A stretch of 35,601 nucleotides of DNA, taken from NCBI GenBank assembly GCA_944389915.1, contig CALXOC010000092.1, positions 1 through 35,601 of the forward strand. Reading direction: 5' to 3'. Source of the stretch: an uncultured Opitutales bacterium. GTDB taxonomy: Bacteria > Verrucomicrobiota > Verrucomicrobiia > Opitutales > Intestinicryptomonadaceae. Under the pieces are notes generated by a model. That model searched no databases and was not told the origin of the DNA. It saw only the letters and a list, made by a program, of their open reading frames with translations. Position numbers and translations under genes: made by a program. This document shows, piece by piece, positions 9,323 through 17,200 of this stretch. Numbering within the stretch: position 1 is the stretch's first letter; each line of letters starts with the position of its first letter.

Positions 9323-10780
9323 TTAATCCGCAATCTGGGCAAGCTGTTCCGCCGTACTGAGAGCGTTCAGGCATATTAGGAAGTCCTCTTTTTTTGCCGG
9401 AGGATTATTTTCCAACTTAATTTTGAGATTTTTTAAACCTTCCGCGCACTTTGCAATTCCGGCCTCGCTCCTATGAACACCCGCATAAGTATCCAAAAGC
9501 TCGCCTATGCCTTTTAAAATGGCCATAGCCGATCCGTCTCCCTCGGGAATGTTTTTTAGGAAAGTCTCGCACTCGGCGCCTATGTCCTGATTGGAGGCTT
9601 TATATGCCGCCGCTGAAATTCCGGCTGCCCTTCCAAACACAAATATCTCAAGCCCCGCATTTCCGCCTATGCGATCCCTGCCGTGTATGCCCCCGCAAGC
9701 TTCTCCGGCGGCAAACAAACCGGGAAGGGAAGTAGAGGCGTCAGAGGATATTTTTATGCCGCCGAGCGTCGTATGCGCTGCAGGTTTTACTTCAACTCTA
9801 AGATTTTTATAGTCCGCCGAAACGGGTCTCAGTTTTTTATAATATTCGGGATATTTAGACTTAAAAATCGACTCTTCAACACCGGAAAAATCAAACCACA
9901 CGCCCCCGTGCCCGCAATCTCCGCCGTCTGCCACAGCCGCAGTAATAAGCTCTGCAAGCCCACGCTTCGCTGGCATGGAGACACCGGGCTTTAGCACTTC
10001 CCGCCCGCGCGAATCGATAAGCTTTGCGCCCTCGAACAGCATTGTTGTTATTATGGGAAAGCCGCGAAACTTTTCCGGATAAACCGTTACGCAAGGTTCA
10101 AACTGAACCCTCTTCATGCCAGTCAATTCCACTCCGGCATCGAGAGCCAATGCGTAGCCGGAACCTTGAAGGGACTTTGTCCACGTTGAAAATCCGTATA
10201 ACCCCGCCGCGCCGCCCGTAGTGAGAATGACACCCGGCACGCTATATGCAACCGCCCCGCCATTTTCAAAGCCCAAAGCTCCGGCAATTCTGCCGCCTTT
10301 AACAAACAGTTTTACTATTCTGGACTTTCTGAACTCCACCTGCGGGCATTTTTTCAGCTCCGTGCGGTATTTTTCAATGGCAGCTTTCCCAGTAACAGTC
10401 TTATAGTGCACAACCCGGTGAAAGCTCGACCCGAGTGAACGCAGCATATCGTAAGAACCGTCGCATTTGCGGTCGAATTTTATTCCGTCGGACTCAAGGC
10501 TCTTTGCAATATCTTTGGCGTCGGAGCAAAGGCGCCTCACAAGGGCGGGATCGTTTTCACCATTGCCGGCGCGCATAGTGTCTTCAACGAAACAATCTAC
10601 AGAGTCTTTGGAATCCATGGGAGCGCACAGGCCCATCACCTCCGTAGAAGCGCAGCCTCCCAAATCCGCTATTACAAGCTTCTTTTCGGGAGCAAGCTCA
10701 GTTATTGTCAAGGCGGCTTTCAATCCGGATAATCCGCCGCCGACAATCAGAACGTCGCTTTTTACAGAGCTTATTCCCAT
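9323..10780 (-). CDS. Fumarate-reductase/aspartate-oxidase-like FAD flavoprotein
   Basis: A 485-residue soluble flavoprotein of the succinate dehydrogenase/fumarate reductase flavoprotein superfamily. The N-terminal dinucleotide fold is VLIVGGGLSGLKAA (GxGxxG at residues 14-19). The substrate-domain signature HTTLGGIKI and the C-terminal FAD/substrate motif GLFAAGEACGGIHGRDRIGGNAGLE are intact. There is no Tat or Sec signal, so it acts in the cytoplasm, unlike flavocytochrome-type reductases. The ATG at 10780 overlaps the end of the dehydratase gene by 10 bases, so the two are translationally coupled; an earlier start would add 29 residues inside the upstream gene. Within the cluster it probably oxidises or reduces an unsaturated or 2-hydroxy acid intermediate, but the substrate is unknown. 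L-aspartate oxidase is less likely because no quinolinate genes are adjacent. Confidence 0.75.
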   Translation of the reverse strand: MGISSVKSDVLIVGGGLSGLKAALTITELAPEKKLVIADLGGCASTEVMGLCAPMDSKDSVDCFVEDTMRAGNGENDPALVRRLCSDAKDIAKSLESDGIKFDRKCDGSYDMLRSLGSSFHRVVHYKTVTGKAAIEKYRTELKKCPQVEFRKSRIVKLFVKGGRIAGALGFENGGAVAYSVPGVILTTGGAAGLYGFSTWTKSLQGSGYALALDAGVELTGMKRVQFEPCVTVYPEKFRGFPIITTMLFEGAKLIDSRGREVLKPGVSMPAKRGLAELITAAVADGGDCGHGGVWFDFSGVEESIFKSKYPEYYKKLRPVSADYKNLRVEVKPAAHTTLGGIKISSDASTSLPGLFAAGEACGGIHGRDRIGGNAGLEIFVFGRAAGISAAAYKASNQDIGAECETFLKNIPEGDGSAMAILKGIGELLDTYAGVHRSEAGIAKCAEGLKNLKIKLENNPPAKKEDFLICLNALSTAEQLAQIAD

Positions 10781-12444
10781 ACCGCACCTTTTGCAAGCGA
10801 ACCCACATTTTTTGAGAATAAGCGCAAGAACGGCGGATATTTGTCTTTTGGGAACTCCCACTTCCACTCTTTTTTGCGGGCTGAAAGCTCTTCTGGGGCA
10901 ACAAGTATGTCGAGTTTGCGGGAATCCAAATCTATGTCAATTATATCGCCGTTCCTCACCAAGGCAAGAGGCCCTCCTAAGCCGGCTTCAGGCGATACAT
11001 AACCTATGCTTAAGCCGCTTGAAGCTCCCGAAAACCTGCCGTCCGTAACAATGGCAACAGATTTGTCCAACCCCCTGCCCTTGAGCTCTTTTTGGAAAGT
11101 GTATGCTGTTGTTCCAAAGCGCGCCTTTGGCCCCAAATACCTTATTACAGCTACTTCCCCTCCTTTTATTTCGTCGGCGCGCAAGGCTTTCATCGCGTCC
11201 TCAAGCGAATCGAATACCCTTGCCGGGCCCGAGAATTTGCGCATTTTAGAATCAACCGCACCCGCCTTAATTATTCCGCCTTCCGGCGCGAGAGACCCGT
11301 AAAGAACATTCAACCCTCCGCTCGACGAATATGGATTCTCCAGAGAGCGTATGACTTCGCTGTCGTAAACTTTAGCGTCGGCGTAATTTTCCGCAATAGT
11401 CCTGCCCGTTACAGTGAGGCAGTTCCCGTTTAGCTTGGGCATCAATTCATGAAATACGGCAGCCGAACCGCCTGCCCTGTCAACATCCTGCAAGTGCCAC
11501 GGCCCGCTCGGAGACGCCCCCACTATTTGCGGAATATTGTTTGAGGCTTCGTCAAACATTCTCCACCACTCGCCCTCAAGCCCCGCCTCGGTTGCTACCG
11601 CGGGTATGTGCATAAGCAGATTTATAGATCCCGCCATGGCCATTGAGGCGGCTATTGCGTTTTCTATAGACTCTTTCGTTATAATGTCGCGCGCCCTTAT
11701 GTTTCTTCTCAACAATTCCATGACTTGCCGACCCGCCCGATATGCGCACTGAAGCAAATCGCTGCTTGTTGCGGACATCAAAGAGTTCTCGGGAAGGGAC
11801 ATTCCGAGAGCCTCCGAAACCAAACACATGCTGTTGGCGGTGGTCATTATGCCGCAAGCCCCGCAGGAGGCGTACATGCCCGATACCTCCCTGTATGCCT
11901 TGTCCTTATCGTATTTGCCCTGCATGGTTTTTCCGATATGGTCGCTCAACTCTCCGTAATTTGCGCTCTTGCCGTCTAAAAACGGCATGGGCATATAGCC
12001 TCCCGTAACCATGACAGTCGGAATATTCAGGCGCGCCGCGGCCATGAGATGCCCGGGGACTATGGAGTCGCAGGTGGAAAGCATAACCATGGCGTCGAAC
12101 ATATTGCTCTCCACTATCAGCTCGACTTCGTCGGCTATGGAGTTTCTGCTTGGAAGTTCTATATACTTTTCATTTCCAAGAACCATGCCGTCGCACACTG
12201 CAGTTGTCATCAACTCGAAGGGAAGCCCTCCGGCCTCGCGTATGCCCTGCTTTACCCTCTCACTCAAATTGCGCAAGTGCACATGCCCGGGATTATACTC
12301 GTTCCAAGAATTTACCACCGCCACTATGGGGCGGTTAAATTCCTCCTCCGTATATCCCATGCCGCGAACCAGTCCTCTGCGGCATTCGCGGGCGAGACCG
12401 TATTTCCAATTGCTGCGGCAAGATTTCAATATGTCGTTTTCCAT
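10771..12444 (-). CDS. IlvD/Edd family dehydratase, probably sugar-acid type
   Basis: A 557-residue iron-sulfur dehydratase that should convert a 2,3-dihydroxy or aldonic acid to its 2-keto-3-deoxy product. Cluster-binding and active-site regions are visible: STCDSIVPGHLMAAARLNIP (C125) and YASCGACGIMTTANSM (C197), plus VVNSWNEYNPGHVHLRNL at residues 44-60, which has the PGH form of E. coli IlvD rather than the PCN form of [2Fe-2S] arabinonate dehydratases. The usual Lys after CD is Ser here. No isoleucine/valine genes are nearby, and the neighbours are an SDR, an FAD flavoprotein and, across the promoter region, a KDG-kinase-like gene, so a catabolic sugar-acid substrate is more likely than branched-chain amino acid synthesis. 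It starts 15 bp after the SDR gene. Confidence 0.82.
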   Translation of the reverse strand: MENDILKSCRSNWKYGLARECRRGLVRGMGYTEEEFNRPIVAVVNSWNEYNPGHVHLRNLSERVKQGIREAGGLPFELMTTAVCDGMVLGNEKYIELPSRNSIADEVELIVESNMFDAMVMLSTCDSIVPGHLMAAARLNIPTVMVTGGYMPMPFLDGKSANYGELSDHIGKTMQGKYDKDKAYREVSGMYASCGACGIMTTANSMCLVSEALGMSLPENSLMSATSSDLLQCAYRAGRQVMELLRRNIRARDIITKESIENAIAASMAMAGSINLLMHIPAVATEAGLEGEWWRMFDEASNNIPQIVGASPSGPWHLQDVDRAGGSAAVFHELMPKLNGNCLTVTGRTIAENYADAKVYDSEVIRSLENPYSSSGGLNVLYGSLAPEGGIIKAGAVDSKMRKFSGPARVFDSLEDAMKALRADEIKGGEVAVIRYLGPKARFGTTAYTFQKELKGRGLDKSVAIVTDGRFSGASSGLSIGYVSPEAGLGGPLALVRNGDIIDIDLDSRKLDILVAPEELSARKKEWKWEFPKDKYPPFLRLFSKNVGSLAKGAVWE

Positions 12445-12459
12445 GTTTGTCTGTGCTTT

Positions 12460-13245
12460 TTACCTGCCTATCATGATGTCGAGAACGCCGTCTATGCTCT
12501 GGCCTCCGTCAACCACAAAAGTCTGGCCGGTAATAAAACGAGTCTTTTCAACATCCGCCAAAAACAGTATCATCGGGGTGATGTCGTCCACGCAGCCGAG
12601 GCGCCCTACGGGAATTTTGCGCTTAAACGCCTCCATTTCGTCCTCCGAATAGCGATACGACAACTTCGTCATTATAAAACCGGGCGCTATGCTATTGATG
12701 TTTATGCCATCTTTGGCTATTTCGGCCGCGAGAGATTTTGTAAACATGTTTAAGCCTGCTTTTGCCGCGCAATAAGGAAGCGCCTTGCGCTTCACATAAG
12801 TCACTATGCTGTGCACGGAGCTTATGTTTATTATGCGTCCGGGACATTTTTTTGCAAGCATGTCGCGCACGGCTATTCTCGAGCAATACGCAGCGGCGCT
12901 CAAATTGAGGTTTATCTGCGAATCCCAATAGCTCATCGGCATGTCGGCAAATCCGCCTTCGGGCATTTTCAGCGCGCCTCCGGCATTGTTGACAAGCACG
13001 TCAACACTGCCGAAATCGGATATGAACTTCTCCATCATCTCCTCGCACTGCGCGCAACTTCCCACGTCTGCGCGGTACACCTCCGATTTCATTCCGAACT
13101 CTCTGACCTTTGCCGCGGTAGCCTGCGCGCCTTCCTGATCTTTGAAGTAGTTTACTCCAACATTATAGCCTTCTTTCGCGAAGGCGATTGCAGCCGCGGC
13201 TCCTATGCCGTGGGAAGAGCCTGTTATAATAACATTTCTTGCCAT
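12460..13245 (-). CDS. SDR-family NAD(P)-dependent oxidoreductase
   Basis: A 261-residue classical short-chain dehydrogenase. The cofactor loop TGSSHGIGAA (residues 8-17), the structural NNAG (87-90) and the catalytic set S142/S143, Y158 and K162 (YCAAKAG) are all present. The acidic or basic residue that would fix NAD versus NADP preference is not clear-cut, although the loop after beta2 (VNYFKDQEGA) lacks the usual Asp. FabG-like and gluconate-5-dehydrogenase-like enzymes share this profile; in this cluster it probably oxidises a sugar or sugar acid upstream of the dehydratase. I choose the ATG at 13245 because AAGGAA lies eight bases upstream; a TTG one codon earlier is possible. A 122-bp gap containing an inverted repeat separates it from the ROK gene, so an internal promoter is plausible. 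Confidence 0.88.
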   Translation of the reverse strand: MARNVIITGSSHGIGAAAAIAFAKEGYNVGVNYFKDQEGAQATAAKVREFGMKSEVYRADVGSCAQCEEMMEKFISDFGSVDVLVNNAGGALKMPEGGFADMPMSYWDSQINLNLSAAAYCSRIAVRDMLAKKCPGRIINISSVHSIVTYVKRKALPYCAAKAGLNMFTKSLAAEIAKDGININSIAPGFIMTKLSYRYSEDEMEAFKRKIPVGRLGCVDDITPMILFLADVEKTRFITGQTFVVDGGQSIDGVLDIMIGR

Positions 13246-13271
13246 CAATTTGATTCCTTGTCTATATTATT

Positions 13272-13289
13272 TAAATCGTGTATGATTTA
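13272..13289. promoter_or_regulatory. Inverted repeat upstream of the SDR gene (candidate operator)
   Basis: TAAATC-GTGTAT-GATTTA is a perfect 6-6-6 inverted repeat centred about 35 bp upstream of the SDR start. It sits just upstream of a leftward -10-like AATATAGAC. The half-site GATTTA also occurs in the palindrome at 15436-15449, so the same regulator might bind both. Confidence 0.4.
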
Positions 13290-13367
13290 TTTTTAATGTA
13301 TATCTGCTCAATGTTTGTAAATGTAAAGCTTAATTTTAAAAAAACCGACGCCTGCATTTGCTGTGTC

Positions 13368-14510
13368 TCAAAAGAACTTCTCATAAGCCATTCTTACTCC
13401 TCCAAGAGCCGACTGCAAAGATCCCAAGGTGCTTAAGCCTATCTCAAATCTGCTCATGCGCTCTTGCGGAAGAACATTTTCCAAAGCCTTCAGCGTCTGT
13501 TTGAATAAAAAGCCGTCCTTCCTGCATTGGCCGCCGTAAAATATGAGGGCGTCTGGAGAATAAAGCTGAATCATGCTGGCAATTCCCACCGCGTTGTACG
13601 AGGCTGCAGTCGTTAAAATATCAATAGCTTCGGGATACCCGTTTTCGGCCGCGTAATCGAGAGCCGCAGCACTGTGCAGCTCAGGCCTGTCGGGAATCTT
13701 CTCCCGCGCGACGGCAGCCAGATATTCTCCGCCAGAATACGACTCCAAACAACCTCTAAAGCCGCACGTGCATATATGCTGGTTGCCGGGAATAAGCATG
13801 TGCCCTATATATCCCACCGGACACCTCGGCTGGCTGACCAGCAAGTGGCCGTTGGAAATAACGCCTGAAGCTATGCCGACGCCAAGCCCTACAGTAACAA
13901 GATTGGAATGCCCCCGCCAACGCCCGAAATGATATTCCGCAAGCACGCCGGCCGAAGCAGCTGTAACAACTGATACCGGCACTCTCGCATATTTTGCCAA
14001 TACTCCCCCCGCCGGGAGGTTGGTCCCCCACTTCACTCCCCAGTTTCCTCCGGACACAATCACTCCCGTCTCATGGTCGACGTTTCCGGAAACAGACATT
14101 CCCACTCCCTTGAGCCTGCCCCTATCCATGGGAGCTTCGTTTACTATGGTGTCGAACACCCAGCGCAGCCAGTCGAAAAACCTTTCCTCTCCGCTGTAAT
14201 ATGGGGTAGGAATTTCATTCTTATATATCGTGTTAAAATTGAGATCGCAAACAAGCATGCGAGTGCGGCTGGCTCCCAAGTCTATGCCTATGAAATACGC
14301 CGAAGCGGGATTTATGCAAATGGGTATCATAGGCCTCCCCCGTCCCGAAGGCTCCTGTTTGCGCGCAAATAAATAACCTTGCGCAACAAGGGAATCTACA
14401 ATTTTGCACATCGTTCCCCACGACACCCCCGTGCGCTTTTGAATGTCTTTCTTTGAGAAGCCGGTTTGGCCTTCCCTGACAGCGTCTGATATTATAACCG
14501 TGTTTCGCAT
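13368..14510 (-). CDS. ROK-family transcriptional regulator
   Basis: A 380-residue repressor-type ROK protein. Residues 1-60 form a winged helix (FSKKDIQKRTGVSWGTMCKIV) ending in the family linker GRGRPMIP; the remainder is an actin-like sugar kinase fold beginning FIGIDLGASRTR. The ROK zinc motif is complete: H237 and C247-T-C-G-F-R-G-C254-L-E. The kinase active site looks degenerate: the usual Asn-Asp of the NDANAA segment is replaced in VVTAASAGVLAEY, and the GEIGH Glu is Tyr (GYIGHM). It therefore most likely senses a sugar or sugar phosphate without phosphorylating it. It shares one base with the stop of the MBL gene (TAATG), so the two are co-translated, and it is a good candidate for controlling this divergent cluster. 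Confidence 0.88.
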   Translation of the reverse strand: MRNTVIISDAVREGQTGFSKKDIQKRTGVSWGTMCKIVDSLVAQGYLFARKQEPSGRGRPMIPICINPASAYFIGIDLGASRTRMLVCDLNFNTIYKNEIPTPYYSGEERFFDWLRWVFDTIVNEAPMDRGRLKGVGMSVSGNVDHETGVIVSGGNWGVKWGTNLPAGGVLAKYARVPVSVVTAASAGVLAEYHFGRWRGHSNLVTVGLGVGIASGVISNGHLLVSQPRCPVGYIGHMLIPGNQHICTCGFRGCLESYSGGEYLAAVAREKIPDRPELHSAAALDYAAENGYPEAIDILTTAASYNAVGIASMIQLYSPDALIFYGGQCRKDGFLFKQTLKALENVLPQERMSRFEIGLSTLGSLQSALGGVRMAYEKFF

Positions 14511-15379
14511 TAAGCTCCGGCCCTCAAATGGGCGTTTACAGTGAACATTGGCAGAAATATAAATGCAGGCATATGCCCTCCCATATGCCTTATGAGCTCT
14601 ATTGCAAGCTCCGGCAGCTCAACTATCCCGCGCGACTTAAAATCGCGTATTAATGCATGGTAAGTTTCGGTTAAATAGTAGCATGTATCAATATACCAGC
14701 GCGCATTCTCTTTCCCCAGCGCAAATTCGCCGCACGGCAGGTAGTCGTGCCCGGCTATAATGTTTTCGGGAGCAAGCTCTTGAAGGCGCCGTATGGAGTT
14801 GCGGTACACTTCCAAATCTTGATAAAATCCAACTCCTTGAAGAAGGGTGCCATTGGCCTGAAGGCTATCACCGCTTATGAGAGTCCGGGTCTTTTCGTCA
14901 AACCAGCATACGCAGTCGCTGTCGTGCCCCGGAGTGCAAATCAGGCGCAGGCGGCCGCCTATGAGCGCGCCGTCTTCAATTCCAAAATCCGGCTCCACGC
15001 CGCGAAGCGACGCAGACGGCGGAGGGCTGTATTTCGGGAAAGGCGCGCGTATGAGTTTGTTATATTTTAAAGGGTCGCGTATCTTGTCAAAGGACGAAGA
15101 CAAAGCTCCTATTTTTGCATTTGAAATCTCTTTGAAGCGGCAATGCCCCCCCACATGGTCTCCGTGTGAATGGGTATTCAGCAAAAGAGATATGTCATCT
15201 ACATTCAGCCCTTCATCTTTTAAGGCGGGAACAATACATTCGTCCACGATTTCCCTGCTGGCTCCGCTATCTATGAGAACATTCTCATCTGCCCTTATCA
15301 AAATAACGCCGCTCCACGAACCGCAAAAAGGCGTCTTCAACAGTTTTATTCCGGGAACAATTTCCTCAAACTTTAACAT
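14510..15379 (-). CDS. Metallo-beta-lactamase-fold hydrolase
   Basis: A 289-residue cytoplasmic metallohydrolase of the glyoxalase II/lactonase group. The dinuclear zinc motif is NTHSHGDHVGGH (H70, H72, D74, H75), with further ligands in CTPGHDSDC, LISGDSL (bridging Asp) and IIAGHDYL. No signal peptide is seen. The ATG at 15379 is preceded by AAGGAGAA at eight bases, one of the strongest ribosome binding sites in the window; an earlier in-frame start would add 18 basic residues within the promoter. It is the first gene of the leftward operon. In this setting a lactonase or thioester/ester hydrolase that opens a sugar lactone or releases an acid from CoA is plausible, but the substrate is not shown. 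Confidence 0.8.
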   Translation of the reverse strand: MLKFEEIVPGIKLLKTPFCGSWSGVILIRADENVLIDSGASREIVDECIVPALKDEGLNVDDISLLLNTHSHGDHVGGHCRFKEISNAKIGALSSSFDKIRDPLKYNKLIRAPFPKYSPPPSASLRGVEPDFGIEDGALIGGRLRLICTPGHDSDCVCWFDEKTRTLISGDSLQANGTLLQGVGFYQDLEVYRNSIRRLQELAPENIIAGHDYLPCGEFALGKENARWYIDTCYYLTETYHALIRDFKSRGIVELPELAIELIRHMGGHMPAFIFLPMFTVNAHLRAGA

Positions 15380-15409
15380 ATTTGAAATTCTCCTTGACAA
15401 AATTCTCCG

Positions 15410-15415
15410 TCTATA
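15410..15415 (-). promoter_or_regulatory. Candidate -10 element of the MBL-ROK operon
   Basis: Reading leftward the hexamer is TATAGA, followed by CGGAG, giving a start near 15403. The FNR-type palindrome is centred about 40 bases upstream of that start, the spacing of an activator at a class II promoter. No convincing -35 is present, as expected when an activator is needed. Confidence 0.4.
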
Positions 15416-15435
15416 TTTCCATCTAAAAATCACAT

Positions 15436-15449
15436 TTGATTTAAATCAA
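15436..15449. promoter_or_regulatory. FNR/CRP-type palindromic operator in the divergent promoter region
   Basis: TTGATTTAAATCAA is a perfect 14-bp palindrome and matches the FNR consensus TTGAT-N4-ATCAA exactly. It lies between the divergent MBL and fdrA genes. For the leftward promoter it would be at about -40; for fdrA it lies 25 bp from the start codon and could block or overlap the promoter. A ROK or other regulator that uses the GATTTA half-site is the alternative. Confidence 0.55.
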
Positions 15450-15473
15450 GAAAATTATTAAAAAAAAATTGCG

Positions 15474-17012
15474 ATGTCTTTAAAAACTGTAACCGTTCAT
15501 GAGAACCGCTATGCGGATTCCGTTACTCTGATGGGCATATTGGACGCCGTAAAGAGAAGGGATTCCGTAAGCTTAGCCGAAGTTCAAATGGGAACTCCAG
15601 CAAATATTGAAGCAATGAGGGAATTGGGCTTTGAAATTCCCGCGTCGGCCGGACCGAACGACCTAATAGTTGCGATAGAAGCCGACACTGAAGCGGCCTT
15701 AAAAGACGCCCACGAAGACGTAATGAACCGGCTAAACCGAAAGGGGGGCAGCAGCGACGAGACTTTCAACTCCATAGACGAAGTCGACACCTCCGACGGC
15801 TGGAACCTATGCCAAATATCCCTCCCCGGCGAATACGCCGCCGACGAAGCGGCCAAGGCCATAGAAAAAGGAATGGACGTTTTCATATTTAGCGACAACG
15901 TCTCTATTGAAGATGAGCTTCGCCTAAAGAAACTCGGCGCAGAAAAAGACGTATTGGTAATGGGTCCGGATTGCGGAGTTGGGTTTTTAGACGGAACGGC
16001 TCTTGCCACAATGAGCATTGTCGACGAAGGCCCCATAGGAATAGTTGGAGCCTCGGGAAGCGGAGCGCAGGAAGTGGCGTGCATAGTGGAAAAGGCAGGC
16101 TCCGGAATATCTGCCTTAATTGGAACCGGCGGGCGGGACCTATATCCGCAAATCGGCGGCTTGTCCATGCTCAAGGGCATGGAGCGCCTGGCGAAAGACG
16201 GGGATACGAAAGTCATAGTGCTTGTCTCGAAATTGGCCGATAGGGCGGTAATGGACAAAGTTCTATGCAGCGCCGATAAGATATCAAAACCGGTTGTTGC
16301 AATATTCTTGGGCGCGGACGAAGCACTCTTTGCCTCGCACAAGGTACATCCGGCGTTCAGCCTTGAGGAAGCTGCGCTCAAGGCGCTTGAGCTCTGTTCA
16401 ATATCATGCGGAAAATTTGCGCTTACATCAGACAAGATAGCGCAAATAGTGGAATCTGAGATGAAGAAATTTTCGGCGCAACAAAAATACATGCGCGGAA
16501 TATATTGCGGCGGAACTTTTGCCGAAGAATCCTTAATTTACCTAAAGGAGCACAATCCGGAATCGGAACTCTACTCCAATTTAAACACGCGTTATGCAAA
16601 ACGCCTTGAAGACCATCTTGTAAGCCGCGGGCATGCCTTAATAGATTTGGGCTCCGAGGAGTTTACATTAAACGCACCTCACCCAGTATTCGACCCTGAA
16701 TTGAGATTGAAACGCTTTAGGCAGGAGGCGGCAGATCCGGAAACCGCCGTAATACTTCTCGATTTCATAACGGGACCCGGCGTCCATGAAAATCCGATAT
16801 CGCCCTTTGCGGAAGCTTGCGCGGAAGCGTTAAAGGCGCGCAGCGAAGCCCTGGCTATAATAGCGTCTATATGCGGTTCAAAGAACGACCCCCAAGACAT
16901 ATCCAAATGCGCAAAAGAACTTGAAGACGCCGGAGTGATACTGACGGGAAGCAACCATCAAAGCACGCTGCTTGCAAGCGCATTTATGCGCGCGCTCGAC
17001 GAAAGGAAATAA
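15474..17012 (+). CDS. fdrA: FdrA family protein (acyl-CoA synthetase-like, AllF type)
   Basis: A 512-residue protein related to the succinyl-CoA synthetase alpha subunit. E. coli FdrA (AllF) is one of three proteins, with DUF1116 and DUF2877 partners, reported to form oxamate carbamoyltransferase in anaerobic allantoin breakdown. Visible motifs are MGPDCGVGF (163-171), the nucleotide/CoA-fold loop GIVGASGSGAQE (189-200) and IGTGGRDLYPQIGG after it; the second half carries LIDLGSEEFTLNAPHPVFDP and LLDFITGPGVHENP. It heads a tight rightward run with all three module genes in the E. coli order. The ATG has no Shine-Dalgarno sequence and follows an A-rich tract. Against the allantoin reading, no carbamate kinase, allantoinase or ureidoglycolate gene lies in the window, so the substrate is probably different. 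Confidence 0.88.
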   Translation: MSLKTVTVHENRYADSVTLMGILDAVKRRDSVSLAEVQMGTPANIEAMRELGFEIPASAGPNDLIVAIEADTEAALKDAHEDVMNRLNRKGGSSDETFNSIDEVDTSDGWNLCQISLPGEYAADEAAKAIEKGMDVFIFSDNVSIEDELRLKKLGAEKDVLVMGPDCGVGFLDGTALATMSIVDEGPIGIVGASGSGAQEVACIVEKAGSGISALIGTGGRDLYPQIGGLSMLKGMERLAKDGDTKVIVLVSKLADRAVMDKVLCSADKISKPVVAIFLGADEALFASHKVHPAFSLEEAALKALELCSISCGKFALTSDKIAQIVESEMKKFSAQQKYMRGIYCGGTFAEESLIYLKEHNPESELYSNLNTRYAKRLEDHLVSRGHALIDLGSEEFTLNAPHPVFDPELRLKRFRQEAADPETAVILLDFITGPGVHENPISPFAEACAEALKARSEALAIIASICGSKNDPQDISKCAKELEDAGVILTGSNHQSTLLASAFMRALDERK

Positions 17013-17016
17013 CCCC

Positions 17017-17184
17017 ATGAAAGACAAAAATTGCAAGTGCAAAAAACTGAAAGTAGTAAACCTCGGGTTGCAGACCTTCGCGGAATCCCTGCGGCGCCAA
17101 GGCGTAAAGGTTGCGCAGATTAACTGGCGCCCGCCTGTCAAGCTCGACAAGGAGATGAAAGACTTGCTCGACTCGCTTTTATAA
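17017..17184 (+). CDS. 55-aa FdrA-associated small protein
   Basis: A tiny gene starting four bases after the fdrA stop and ending 16 bases before the DUF1116 gene. The protein starts with a basic, Cys-containing MKDKNCKCKKLK and has the core KVVNLGLQTFAESLRRQGVK followed by VAQINWRPP. A closely similar NxGLxxFAxxLxxQGxxVxxVDWRPP segment is, as I recall it, found as a terminal extension in some FdrA-type proteins and as a separate small gene in others. That makes this a split-off accessory segment of the complex rather than a random frame. Its tight packing between two module genes supports it being real. Its biochemical role is unknown; a cofactor- or subunit-docking piece is a guess. Confidence 0.75.
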   Translation: MKDKNCKCKKLKVVNLGLQTFAESLRRQGVKVAQINWRPPVKLDKEMKDLLDSLL

Positions 17185-17200
17185 CAGAAAATACATAATT

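Noticed and set aside
10771-12444. Assignment of the dehydratase as biosynthetic IlvD
   Set aside because: Although the PGHVHL segment is IlvD-like, there are no branched-chain biosynthesis neighbours, the CDK motif is CDS, and the gene is coupled to catabolic genes.
12049-12753. Long plus-strand frames opposite the dehydratase and SDR genes (also 12011-12652)
   Set aside because: Both lie opposite well-supported coding genes and carry no recognisable domain; codon bias of the real genes explains their openness.
15584-16492. 302-codon frame on the minus strand opposite fdrA
   Set aside because: It is the mirror frame of a clear fdrA gene, is rich in Ser and Pro as such shadows are, and shows no family motif.
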